DNA of 64,000 nt from Paludibacter sp. GTDB lineage: Bacteria > Bacteroidota > Bacteroidia > Bacteroidales > Paludibacteraceae. Location: NCBI GenBank assembly GCA_030655595.1, contig JAUSNQ010000087.1, positions 14,431 through 78,430 on the forward strand. The letters are read 5' to 3'. The translations under genes and the position numbers were made by a program. Shown in pieces: positions 19,250-29,050 of the stretch. Within the stretch, counting starts at the first letter, position 1, and each line of letters begins with the position of its first letter. The notes beneath the pieces are model-generated. The model was not told the origin of the DNA. It saw only the letters and a program-made list of their open reading frames with translations, and searched no databases.

Positions 19250-22018
19250 TTAATTATTTATATCAATTTCATAAATAGCCGTGCTTTCCCACACCTCATC
19301 TACAGTTGTGGTATAACTACCGGAGAAATCAAAGTAGAGTTTATTATAACCATCCTGAGCTGTGTACATGCTACACATAAAGCTATTCTTAGGGAGTAGT
19401 GGAAAAAATACAGTTGTAAGTGATGCTGAAATTCCACTTTCTTCACCCCAAACTCTGGCCGAGCGGATATTTGTTCCTTTAAAAGGTAAAGATGCATTGG
19501 GCACTCCAATGTTAAATACGGTAGGATTATGTTCCATTGTACCTCTGTCAGTGATAGCAGTTCCGTCAGGAAGACTCCGAGCTATGGGTAGCATAGCCAA
19601 GTATGAGTTAACTACATTAATTGATTTCAACCACTTAACTTCTTGATAAAGATGTATTTTATCCTTACTAAAGACATAATGCTTAAGATGCTCAGCCACA
19701 GGATTTTTTGTTCCATATTCATACAAAATTGAATTCTGATCAACTGTTACATTGTAAGCAGTAAGATTGATTGTTGTCCCTAAACTTATTTTCTTTCCAT
19801 CGGCCCAGGCATTTACGTCTACTAATTCCTCGTAGCCATGGAATCCACCCATGAAGTCGGACTTAGGAACTCCATTTACTGTTTGTCGTATGGCACATTC
19901 CCATTCACCGCTATAAATAAACTCTTTAGATAGAATATTTGAGAAATTGTATACACTTGTGCGTTCTGTAAGATAAGAGTTCACAATTCTCCAGACATTC
20001 AGGTTCTTAGCAGTATTTTTTGCATTATACAACCGATGGCGTATGTACTTGTTACTTGCTTCTTTTGATCCTTTCACATATATGTTTAAAGCATCCGACG
20101 AACCGGAAACGACTAATTCATAGGGATTGTAATGTGAAGTAGGCTTATCGCCGACATTGCCATTAATTATGACATTTGATGTTGTTGCCGGATCAACATA
20201 CAGTCCCGACTCATATGATTCCCCAGCGTTATAAAAGACATTATTTTCAATGGTTATGTCACTGGAATTAAGAACAAACATATTACCTTTCCCAGCAAAA
20301 CGAGTTTTTGAAGGATCAATATTGCTGTTTATAAACCTATTGCCAATAACATGCACATTTTTTGCGGAGAAAATTGAAAAAGCAGACCAGGTAGAATTCT
20401 CCACAATATTTCCTTCTACTAATACATCTCTGGTTGAATGATAGTTAACAGGATAATAATCAGACGGATTATAATCGTAGCCAGCTCCCACAAACATCGA
20501 AGAAGGATCCCGTCTATCTGTATTACAGTCTTTTAGAATGTTATCGCGGATAATAATATTCTTTACCGGCGTTCCAAGATACCACTTACTCCACCTGACA
20601 ACAGTATTAAGAATCAAAGATGGATATGCCATGTTTGTGATGGTATTCCCTTCAATGGTACCGTTACTCATACCAATGTATAGTGCATGGCACAACCCTT
20701 TACTGAATGTGTTATTGCGGATAATAAAGTTGCCATCCATCAACTCCTGATTCCAAAACATAGAGGATGCAGTCAAAGATGAAGGCAGTGGGTCGGCAAA
20801 CTTGATCTTTGCGCGTGTCACCCCTGTTGATGAGTTATACTCTGAGCTTGACTCTAATATCTCCGAACTCCAACCAAGAGGTTCAAACTGGTCGGAATAT
20901 AACTCTAAATGATGTCCGGGAGCAGTAAGATTAATACTTGTCCAGGTTTGCAAATTCTCACAATATACTGTGTTTTCGTCCACACGTGTTAGTCCCCCAC
21001 CCAAAAAGTGGTTAGACAAATGGAGTTGATCATCTCCTGTACCTTCAATTACGCAGTTTTCTAAACGGAAGTTACGATAATGTTCATGTATCTCCATGCA
21101 GCCGTAAGTCGAGAATAGACGATCAGTGCCAGGCTTGGGACGCACTTGTGAGTTAATGATTTGAAGATTATCACACGACATGGATACAAATGACTCATAA
21201 GGAGCGCTCCAAATGTTCACATTATCAAAAGTAATATGAGAACTGTATTCAATCCTAATTCCTGATGCATTACGTTTTGGGGTAAAAACCACCTGAGCCA
21301 TCTGTCCTACACTCAACTTGTTCACATCCGAAGCATTCTTGTAAGTGGCAATCATCGTTTTGTCGCCAGTTTTCTCGTATGAATGAACGACAGATGATAA
21401 CGGGAATGCAAAGCCTACATTTGCATCTCGATTATTGATTGACGGATCCCAGGCACGACATACGCCGGGGTTAATCTCATCAGTAGGAGGCACATTGCAC
21501 CCTGAAAAAGAGAATAATACCTTAAGATTTGTTTTGTCAACACTTACTACTGTTGCTAATCCAAAGAGTCCAAATCGGTTCCAGTCCCAATCAAGTGAAA
21601 GATTACAAACTTTTATTCTTTTGCAGCGACTTATAAGTATATAAGCACCTTTTTTACCGGTTTCTGACTCAGGAATAATGAGTTCGGATCCCTGTCCGTC
21701 AATGGTTAAATTTTCAATATCCATTAACGTCAATTGATATGTTGCGTCATTATCAATATAATACGTTCCTTTAGGAATAATGACCTTAGGAATACGAAGA
21801 ATACGTGCACGCTCAATAGCACCCATAATGGCTTTTTGATTTACTTTGCCACTTTTGGATGGGTGAGCTCCAAAATCAGCTACAGAAACATACACCTCAC
21901 TTTCAGGAGGCTCCATTACAGTAAACTCCTGTGCTCCTGTAATTTGCTGTGCTGTTACGGCAACTATCCCTAAACTCATGACAGCAATCAGGACTGCTTT
22001 AAATAGTATTTTCATCAT
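19250..22018 (-). CDS. GH110-like right-handed beta-helix protein with extra C-terminal domain
   Basis: A 922-residue exported protein; the signal peptide covers about residues 1-23. Residues about 40-640 form a parallel beta-helix that starts VSVADFGAHPSKSG and includes NLTIDGQGSELI, NLSLDWDWNRFG, ITFDNVNIWSAPYESF, RPKPGTDRLFSTYG and GTGDDQLHLSNHF. The order and spacing recall GH110 alpha-galactosidases. It is about 50% longer than its neighbour because of an extra region after residue 640 (GGFHGYEELVDVNAW and ITDRGTM) that I cannot assign. Spacing to the flanking genes is 6 and 20 bases, so it is in the same operon. Pectate-lyase-like activity is an alternative. Confidence 0.7.
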   Translation of the reverse strand: MMKILFKAVLIAVMSLGIVAVTAQQITGAQEFTVMEPPESEVYVSVADFGAHPSKSGKVNQKAIMGAIERARILRIPKVIIPKGTYYIDNDATYQLTLMDIENLTIDGQGSELIIPESETGKKGAYILISRCKRIKVCNLSLDWDWNRFGLFGLATVVSVDKTNLKVLFSFSGCNVPPTDEINPGVCRAWDPSINNRDANVGFAFPLSSVVHSYEKTGDKTMIATYKNASDVNKLSVGQMAQVVFTPKRNASGIRIEYSSHITFDNVNIWSAPYESFVSMSCDNLQIINSQVRPKPGTDRLFSTYGCMEIHEHYRNFRLENCVIEGTGDDQLHLSNHFLGGGLTRVDENTVYCENLQTWTSINLTAPGHHLELYSDQFEPLGWSSEILESSSEYNSSTGVTRAKIKFADPLPSSLTASSMFWNQELMDGNFIIRNNTFSKGLCHALYIGMSNGTIEGNTITNMAYPSLILNTVVRWSKWYLGTPVKNIIIRDNILKDCNTDRRDPSSMFVGAGYDYNPSDYYPVNYHSTRDVLVEGNIVENSTWSAFSIFSAKNVHVIGNRFINSNIDPSKTRFAGKGNMFVLNSSDITIENNVFYNAGESYESGLYVDPATTSNVIINGNVGDKPTSHYNPYELVVSGSSDALNIYVKGSKEASNKYIRHRLYNAKNTAKNLNVWRIVNSYLTERTSVYNFSNILSKEFIYSGEWECAIRQTVNGVPKSDFMGGFHGYEELVDVNAWADGKKISLGTTINLTAYNVTVDQNSILYEYGTKNPVAEHLKHYVFSKDKIHLYQEVKWLKSINVVNSYLAMLPIARSLPDGTAITDRGTMEHNPTVFNIGVPNASLPFKGTNIRSARVWGEESGISASLTTVFFPLLPKNSFMCSMYTAQDGYNKLYFDFSGSYTTTVDEVWESTAIYEIDINN

Positions 22019-22038
22019 TTATACAAAAGTCAACTTAA

Positions 22039-23949
22039 CTATTTATTGTGTTTATTAAAACCTTTATTATTGCTACATGTTATGTTCCGGGTTGACAGCG
22101 AATCAATATAGCATCCTGTCTCCTTGCTCATTTCACCATTTACGATATCATTCCCTTCAAATATTATATTCTGGGCATGAGTAACATATACAGAACCAAA
22201 GCCTTTGTGTCGCTCCTTGTACGGAAAAGTGTTACTATTAACAAAACGGTTATTTCGCACCACGATATTCTCAGATGAGAATGTACAAAATGCTGCCCAG
22301 GTAGAATTTTCGACGAGATTATTCTCTACCAGAACATTTGTTGCGATAGGATAATCAACTGGTGTATAATTAGACGGCTGTGCATCATAACCGCCACCAA
22401 CAAATAATGAAGCCGGATCTCGTCGCGCAGTATTGTTATTGGTCAGTATATTATTACGGATAATAACATTGTCGATAGGAGTACCCAAGTACCAACGTCC
22501 CCAACGATGTACTGTATTAAGTATCAATGATGGATAAGCAAAATTATCAAAGCTGTTATTCTCTATTGTACCATTTGCCAAACCAATGTAAAGGGCATGA
22601 CATAAACCATTACGGAATTCATTATTGCGAATTATAAAATTCCCTTTGTTCATATCCATGTTCCAGAGCATGTTATCTTCTTTGAAATCTACAGGCAGAG
22701 GATCTTTGAATCGTATCTTAACTCGATGAGCATTAATACTTTGATGGACATTGTATTCATACTCAAAACTCTCAATCGTTGAACTCCACCCCGCAGGCGA
22801 GAAATTTTTTCTGCGCATCTCAAAATGGGCACCTTTCCATAAAAGGTCTATACTCATCCACCTTTGTAAATAATTAGCATAAAGGGTATGATCATCTATC
22901 TTAGTCAACCCTCCGCCAAAAAAATGGTTTGATAAGTGTAGGTTGTCATCGCCAATTCCATCAAACACACAATTTTCTAAACGGAAGAAACCCTTGATAG
23001 AGTGAATCTCCAGACCACCATAAGTGGAGAGACGGTGACCAGTTCCAGGACGAGGTTCTATGCGACAATTGATAATCTGCAGATACTCTACACCCCCTGT
23101 ATTCATTGCCTCATAAGGCGACGAGTGTATTGTAACATTATCGAATGTAATGTGTTTGCTTTGATTAACTCTAAAAGCAGAAGGAGTTCCATATTTAGGT
23201 TTAAAGCTAAGTTGTACATACTGCCCTTTCTCTGCATGTTCAATATAACGGGTGTCACTTACAGTCAAGACTATACGATCAGGAGCTGTTTTCTCTAACT
23301 TTTCGTGATGTGCTTTTGGTGGGAAGATGAATCCTTTACCAGGATTACGGTTGTTTATAGCAGGATCCCATTCACGATTAACCCCCATTTGAAGAGGTTT
23401 CTCGTCAGGAATCTCAGGTGTTGTGGTCTGAAATTCAACTGTTCGAGCATTCTTATCTATATTTATTACCCGAGCAATAGCAAAGATTGGAAAATCCGCC
23501 CAATCCCAATCAAGGGTAAGATCTTTTACAACTACCGTATGACAATTTTCAAGAGTTATGTATGCCTCATGCTTTATCTTGTGATGACGTCCAAAAATCA
23601 ATTCCGATCCTTGGCCATCAATAATAACATTATGAATATCCTTGAGCAAGATGTCAGCAGATTTTTCCATCCGAATCTTATAAATGCCTGTAGGAATAAC
23701 AAGTTTTGATGCACCTGCGAGGCGTAGCTTAGCAATTGCATTTTCAAAAGCTGCACCGTTCTCTTCGGCCGATCTGTTGGGATTTGCACCAAAGTCAGCC
23801 ACTGAAACAATAATCTCATTGAGGATTGGTTGTTGAACTTCAAAGCTTACAGAACCTGTAATCTTAATATCAGAAGCAGAAATGTGGTTTAAAACACTGA
23901 GAATCCCTAAAAAGAAGACTCTCAGTACTATTGGTGTTTTAATCTGCAT
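22039..23949 (-). CDS. GH110-like right-handed beta-helix protein
   Basis: About 636 residues from the ATG at 23947-23949; this start overlaps the SusD stop by 11 bases (ATGCAGATTAA), which suggests translational coupling. An upstream start at 23976 would place the signal peptide internally. The signal peptide is residues 1-26, then a parallel beta-helix with VSVADFGANPNRS, VIIDGQGSELIFG, DLTLDWDWADFP, RPGTGHRLSTYGGLEIHS and GIGDDNLHLSNHF. It is colinear with the first 640 residues of the next gene, so the two are tandem paralogues. Likely an alpha-galactosidase-type hydrolase of the GH110 kind, judged from motif order only. Confidence 0.72.
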   Translation of the reverse strand: MQIKTPIVLRVFFLGILSVLNHISASDIKITGSVSFEVQQPILNEIIVSVADFGANPNRSAEENGAAFENAIAKLRLAGASKLVIPTGIYKIRMEKSADILLKDIHNVIIDGQGSELIFGRHHKIKHEAYITLENCHTVVVKDLTLDWDWADFPIFAIARVINIDKNARTVEFQTTTPEIPDEKPLQMGVNREWDPAINNRNPGKGFIFPPKAHHEKLEKTAPDRIVLTVSDTRYIEHAEKGQYVQLSFKPKYGTPSAFRVNQSKHITFDNVTIHSSPYEAMNTGGVEYLQIINCRIEPRPGTGHRLSTYGGLEIHSIKGFFRLENCVFDGIGDDNLHLSNHFFGGGLTKIDDHTLYANYLQRWMSIDLLWKGAHFEMRRKNFSPAGWSSTIESFEYEYNVHQSINAHRVKIRFKDPLPVDFKEDNMLWNMDMNKGNFIIRNNEFRNGLCHALYIGLANGTIENNSFDNFAYPSLILNTVHRWGRWYLGTPIDNVIIRNNILTNNNTARRDPASLFVGGGYDAQPSNYTPVDYPIATNVLVENNLVENSTWAAFCTFSSENIVVRNNRFVNSNTFPYKERHKGFGSVYVTHAQNIIFEGNDIVNGEMSKETGCYIDSLSTRNITCSNNKGFNKHNK

Positions 23950-25597
23950 ATCCTGCGTTTTGAACGAAACTTGCATTTACTTCAATTTGAATTTGTGGTA
24001 CAGGATACCATATCTTATATTCTGACCAGTTATCTTTGAGCATCTGGATACCAAGACGCAAGTTCAATGTTCCCTCTTCTGGAAGTGTCATTATAGCATT
24101 AGTCATTTTCCCGAAACGCATCAAGTCAACACGTCTCTTGGCTTCGAAGCAAAGTTCACGTCCTCGTTCTTCGAGTAACTCATCGACAAAATCATCACGC
24201 CTGTATTGAGTTGTAATATCATCAATAGACAATACTCCTCTGATTCTGTCACGAATGGGGATAAATTGTTCGCGTGCTAACTGTTCATTCCCCGTAAAAT
24301 AGAGAGCCTCTGCATAGTGAAGAATTACATCTGCTAAACGGATAAGAGGATCGTTCATCGCACATTGACCTTGAACAAACACAGAGCCGCTACCTAGAGC
24401 GCTAATTCGGAACTTACCTGTAGAGAAAAGTTGGTAGGAAGAATTATCAGATGTTCCTGAACTTGGACGAGGAATATAGTATGTATATCCATCTACGGTT
24501 TCTGGTTCGGGGGCAGGACTGGTAGAGTACATACCCGTTATAAACATATCACGACGTATATCACCTTCTGTATATGATTTGTACAATCTCATGGTTGGGA
24601 ACATGCGTTGCCATGTTCCTCTGTAGGCAACCCCACCTGCAGGAGCTAACACGGTATATACAGTTCGTCCTTTAGAAGGATTCTTTGACGACCACTCAGA
24701 CATAAACAAGCATTCTTTGTATTGAGTATTCTTGCTCATTTCATAAAACAACCTTTTATAATCAGAAGCACCTACTAAAATATAAGGGCTGTTTTTCACA
24801 ACATCTTCCAATACCGTCTTTGCAGCCATGCTTGTAGCGTTAGCATCTACCCATGCAAAGCTATTAAGAGGACATCTGTCAAGCAATGTATGGCCAACAT
24901 CATAACGTTTACAACTGGCTAAGTAGTTATAAACCATACCAAGGTAAGCACCAGCACCCCATTTATCAATGCTGCATTTCAGAATCTTATCTTCCGAGTG
25001 ATTTCTATAAGCATATTCCAAGTCGGAGATAATCAATGAATAAATTTTCTCTAAATTCTCGCGGGGAAGACGAGGGTCTATAGCAGGTTCAACACAATAT
25101 GGTAGTCCACCAAACATGCTTGCGAGATGATTGTAATAGAATGCCCTGAGGAAACGAGCTTCTGCCATAAACTGTACTTGTTGTTCAACGGTAAGTTCAC
25201 CTTTAGGAATGCGATCAATCATATAATTACAGCGTGATATGCCTGTAAAGAAAGCCTTCCAAAACGAATTTACATCCTGCGATTCAGGGTTGTAATCAGC
25301 ACGAAGCAAACTCATCAGCGTGGCACTTGCTGTTGATCCAATTACATTATCAGAACATCCTTCAAAGAAATATTGCAATCCCTGAGAATACGTTCCTCCT
25401 GCTATATTTGAACCATCTGAGATATACATTGCATTGATAACTTCATAACATCCTGCAAGTGTAATCTTAAAATCATTTTCGTTTTTATAACTATTCTCAG
25501 GCGAAGAAGTTGAATAAGGCACTTGATCCAAAAACTCACATGCATTACTGAATAGTATAAGGACAAATATTGCCATATATTTTGTTGTTTTTGCCAT
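23939..25597 (-). CDS. SusD/RagB-family surface glycan-binding lipoprotein
   Basis: A 552-residue SusD homologue, lipobox Cys20 (SNAC). It shows the family N-terminal helices (ENDFKITLAGCYEVINAMY, FMAEARFLRAFYYNHLASMFGGLPYC split over residues 140-170) and the C-terminal signatures LADVILHYAEALY, LLEERGRELCFEAKRRVDLMRFGKM and a final YPVPQIQIEVN motif. It follows SusC by 33 bases and overlaps the beta-helix gene. It should cap the SusC channel encoded at 25631-28840 and bind the polysaccharide handled by the following hydrolases. Confidence 0.96.
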   Translation of the reverse strand: MAKTTKYMAIFVLILFSNACEFLDQVPYSTSSPENSYKNENDFKITLAGCYEVINAMYISDGSNIAGGTYSQGLQYFFEGCSDNVIGSTASATLMSLLRADYNPESQDVNSFWKAFFTGISRCNYMIDRIPKGELTVEQQVQFMAEARFLRAFYYNHLASMFGGLPYCVEPAIDPRLPRENLEKIYSLIISDLEYAYRNHSEDKILKCSIDKWGAGAYLGMVYNYLASCKRYDVGHTLLDRCPLNSFAWVDANATSMAAKTVLEDVVKNSPYILVGASDYKRLFYEMSKNTQYKECLFMSEWSSKNPSKGRTVYTVLAPAGGVAYRGTWQRMFPTMRLYKSYTEGDIRRDMFITGMYSTSPAPEPETVDGYTYYIPRPSSGTSDNSSYQLFSTGKFRISALGSGSVFVQGQCAMNDPLIRLADVILHYAEALYFTGNEQLAREQFIPIRDRIRGVLSIDDITTQYRRDDFVDELLEERGRELCFEAKRRVDLMRFGKMTNAIMTLPEEGTLNLRLGIQMLKDNWSEYKIWYPVPQIQIEVNASFVQNAGYAD

Positions 25598-25630
25598 AGT
25601 ATTTTGTATTTACGAGTTAATATAAATTTT

Positions 25631-28600
25631 TTAGAAGTTGACATTTATCCCTAATGCATAATTATGCGTACGAGGATAAGATGTTTGATCTAACCCACGA
25701 AGAAACACTTCAGGAGAACGAACTTCCGGATCAAGACCTGAATAATTTGTTAGGAGCAATACATTATCAAGATTAACAAAAATGCGCAATGATGAAATAT
25801 TGACCTTACTTAACTTACGCTTGTCAAAACTATACCCAAGGTTAACATTTTTCAGTCGAACAAACGAACCATCTTCCACGTAATAAGAAGAAACCCAATT
25901 ATTTGTTTGATTAATAATGCGAGAGTATGTATTAGAGGAATTTGCCACAGACCAACGATTTTCCCACGAGTCACGGGTAATATTATTAGTAATATTATTT
26001 AAGCCAGGCTCACTCATTACCTTAAATGAATTCAATAAATCGAAACCGTACGAGCACTCAAAAAAGAATGCGAAATCAAAACTACCAATTTTAAATTCAT
26101 TGTACATACCCATGTTAAATTTAGGATTTGAATTACCAATGATGGTACGGTCGTTGACATCAATAGCATTTTCTTCACCCTCAATATTTTTATACTTTCT
26201 ATCACCAGGGGCAACAGTCATTCCGGTTATTTTCGTCACATCGCTTTTTAGCGTATATCTGTAATTACTCATATTCGCATCGGTAATAACTGATGCATCA
26301 ACCGGCTCTCTTGTAACACGATCTACCCAGTCAAAATTATCTATTTGATAGTTCCCATCATGAACATAACCATAAATAATTCCAACAGACTCGCCTACTT
26401 GCACACGACTGATGGGCATATCAAAAAAAGGTCCGTATCTCACTGTAACAGGGAAAAAACTTTCGCCACCTAACTCAAGTACTTTATTCCGGTTGGCATC
26501 AAAATTTATATTTGTAGTCCATGAGAATTTCTTTTTGACAACGTTGCGGGTGATGAGGGTTAACTCAATACCTTTATTTGATATGCGACCAATATTTTGC
26601 CATTGCCTGGCAAACCCTGTATGTGCTGCCACATTGGCATTATAAAGCATATCGTGAGTGTCCTTGTAATAATAGTCAGCCACAAAGCTTACCCTGTTCC
26701 TGAACAGGTCTAAGTCCATACCTACATTATACTGACGAGTAGATTCCCATTTTAGTGAAGGGTTTTCTGAACCATTAGGACCCATTCCGAATATTTTTTC
26801 ATCACCACCAGCATATTGGCATGTTCCCATTGTTGCCATATAACGGTAAGAAGGAATACGGTCATTTCCGGTTGTCCCAACACTGGCACGAAACTTCAGG
26901 TTCGACAAGTCTTTAGCCCAACTCAAAAAAGGTTCACTGCTTCCTCTCCATGCAAGCGAAACAGAAGGAAAGTAACCAACACGTGATAACGGACCAAAAT
27001 TGGAGGAAGCGTCAGCACGTATATTAAAATTAGCATAGTAACGTCCATCGTAATCATAAGCTAATCGCGCGAACGCCGACATGCGATTGGTTTGTGTAAC
27101 ATTGGTACTTGGAGTTTGTACAACTTGCCCCTTACCAATATTAAACACACCTGTTGATTGATCGTCAAAACTCTCGGTGCGCATAGAAGTTGACTCAAAA
27201 TGATATGAGTTTATCTCTCCGCCAATCATTGCATTAAGCTTATGCTTCTTGACAAATGTTTTATAATAGTTTGCTGTAAGAGAAAGAGTGTAACCATCAG
27301 TGTTAATCTGGTCAACTCCAGCACGCCCTTTTGTAGCACGTCCCCAACGACTTTGCGTCGTGTAAAATTCCATCATTTTTGAGTATGTGTTTGAAGTAGA
27401 ACCGTTCAAACGAATACTTAAGTCCTGAATAGGTTTATACACGATGTACGCATTTCCTAGAAGACGATCAAATTTAGTATTCTTATACGTTTCACCGCTC
27501 ACCATGCTTGTAAGCGGTGTATATCCATAAGTCAGTTCATTATCCGTCTCTGCATCAGTATAAAGGTTAAGAGGACGTTCAAGGTACATCAGTTGAACAA
27601 CCCCGGTAAAGGCTGATGTCCCTCCTTGTGAACCACTACTAATTGCACCATTTGAGTTGGTACGCCCCAATGTTACTGAACATCCTGCAGATAGTTTCTT
27701 TGAGATCTCGTGATCTAATTTTAAACGACCCGAATAGCGGCTAAAATCATTACTAAGAATAACACCTTTCTGGTTCAAATAACCCAGGCTTGCAGAAAAC
27801 CTGGTCTTATTTGATTGTCCGTTCATTGATACATCATAATTCTGAGTGATACCAAGCCGCGTCATTTCGTCCTCCCAGTTGTAAGTTTTTAGTCCTTCAA
27901 GAATAACATCTTTAGGAACAAGTCCTTCACCATAGTCTTTACCCCATACGTTCTGATCGCCTCCACCACGAGAGAATTTATAATCCACATAGCCCTGAGC
28001 ATCCAACATGTCGTGACTATTAGCAATCTGGTTTAATCCTACAGAAGAATTGAATGAAACGTCAGTCCTGTCAGAAGAGCTACCACTCTTAGTGGTTATA
28101 ATGATTACACCGTTAGCACCACGAGAACCATAAATAGCTGTTGCTGAAGCATCTTTTAAAATATCAATCGAAGCAATATCATTGGGATTTATACTCGACA
28201 ATGGATTATAGGTAGCCTGACCACCTACCGAGGATCTTGCAACCTCCGATTCATTAATGTCAATCTGCATGCCGTCGATTACATATAGCGGATAAATGCC
28301 CGCATTCAAAGAATTGGCACCACGGATAACAATATCCATACCTGCACCAGGCTCACCAGAGGAAGTTTTAATTTGCACCCCTGCCACACGTCCTTGCAAA
28401 GCAGCTGTAAGGTCAGTTGCACCAAATTTAGTTAACTGATCCGACTTAATTGCTGAGATAGATCCAGTGAGATCTCTGCGTTGTGACTCGCCGTAGCCGA
28501 TTACAACAACCTCATCCAGGTATTTTGAGTCTTCTTCTAAAACTATGCGATATTCTTTTTTATCAGTAATAAGAAACTCTTGTGGATCGTAACCTATGTA

Positions 28601-28840
28601 AGAAATTGAAAGTGTAGCTCCTATGGGAACATCCAAAACAAACTTACCATCAAAATCCGTAATTACACCTTTCTGAGCCCCTTTAACAATTAAATTAGCA
28701 CCAACGAGAGCTTCCCCTGAACGATTAAGAACAAGACCATTAATCTTAATTATTCTCAATGAAGTTGATTGTGCCAGCATGCCTGTTATACACAATAATG
28801 TACATAACAGTATGCTAACGCATAGTTTTAAAGATTTCAT
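25631..28840 (-). CDS. SusC-family TonB-dependent transporter
   Basis: A 1069-residue outer-membrane transporter: signal peptide, a carboxypeptidase-regulatory-like domain (about 30-110, INGLVLNRSGEALVGANL), the SusC box DEVVVIGYGESQRRD, plug motifs VIRGANSLNAG and IDILKDASATAIYGSRGANGV, then a long barrel ending in ALGINVNF. It lacks an STN domain, which fits control by the hybrid two-component system encoded directly upstream at 29051-33088 and not by an ECF/FecR pair. It is the first gene of an operon running to 15236, preceded by a -7 box and a TTGTTCA repeat pair. Confidence 0.96.
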   Translation of the reverse strand: MKSLKLCVSILLCTLLCITGMLAQSTSLRIIKINGLVLNRSGEALVGANLIVKGAQKGVITDFDGKFVLDVPIGATLSISYIGYDPQEFLITDKKEYRIVLEEDSKYLDEVVVIGYGESQRRDLTGSISAIKSDQLTKFGATDLTAALQGRVAGVQIKTSSGEPGAGMDIVIRGANSLNAGIYPLYVIDGMQIDINESEVARSSVGGQATYNPLSSINPNDIASIDILKDASATAIYGSRGANGVIIITTKSGSSSDRTDVSFNSSVGLNQIANSHDMLDAQGYVDYKFSRGGGDQNVWGKDYGEGLVPKDVILEGLKTYNWEDEMTRLGITQNYDVSMNGQSNKTRFSASLGYLNQKGVILSNDFSRYSGRLKLDHEISKKLSAGCSVTLGRTNSNGAISSGSQGGTSAFTGVVQLMYLERPLNLYTDAETDNELTYGYTPLTSMVSGETYKNTKFDRLLGNAYIVYKPIQDLSIRLNGSTSNTYSKMMEFYTTQSRWGRATKGRAGVDQINTDGYTLSLTANYYKTFVKKHKLNAMIGGEINSYHFESTSMRTESFDDQSTGVFNIGKGQVVQTPSTNVTQTNRMSAFARLAYDYDGRYYANFNIRADASSNFGPLSRVGYFPSVSLAWRGSSEPFLSWAKDLSNLKFRASVGTTGNDRIPSYRYMATMGTCQYAGGDEKIFGMGPNGSENPSLKWESTRQYNVGMDLDLFRNRVSFVADYYYKDTHDMLYNANVAAHTGFARQWQNIGRISNKGIELTLITRNVVKKKFSWTTNINFDANRNKVLELGGESFFPVTVRYGPFFDMPISRVQVGESVGIIYGYVHDGNYQIDNFDWVDRVTREPVDASVITDANMSNYRYTLKSDVTKITGMTVAPGDRKYKNIEGEENAIDVNDRTIIGNSNPKFNMGMYNEFKIGSFDFAFFFECSYGFDLLNSFKVMSEPGLNNITNNITRDSWENRWSVANSSNTYSRIINQTNNWVSSYYVEDGSFVRLKNVNLGYSFDKRKLSKVNISSLRIFVNLDNVLLLTNYSGLDPEVRSPEVFLRGLDQTSYPRTHNYALGINVNF

Positions 28841-28872
28841 AATATTAAATATTGGTTGATTATAGATATGGG

Positions 28873-28880
28873 CAAATATA
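28873..28880 (-). promoter_or_regulatory. -7 box upstream of susC (25631-28840)
   Basis: Minus-strand TATATTTG matches the Bacteroidota TAnnTTTG box, 33 bases before the start codon. No good -33 TTTG is seen at the expected distance; an activator bound at 28909-28939 could compensate. Confidence 0.5.
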
Positions 28881-28908
28881 AATGGAAATAAATACTGCGA
28901 TTAGATAA

Positions 28909-28939
28909 TTTTGTTCAAAAATATAAGTAATATTGTTCA
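28909..28939 (-). promoter_or_regulatory. Candidate hybrid-sensor operator: two TTGTTCA direct repeats
   Basis: TTGTTCA at 28911-28917 and 28933-28939, 22 bases apart, each followed by AAA. The site sits just upstream of where the -33 region should be, the usual place for an activator. An equal pair lies at 15136-15164. Confidence 0.62.
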
Positions 28940-29050
28940 AAATTGTATTTCTCAAACAGTCAGCCACTAATATATCAATTGTGTGTAGTTACATCATCCA
29001 TTAATAACGAAGTAAACTTAAAACACAGAACGGAAGCCTATTTGTAAAGT

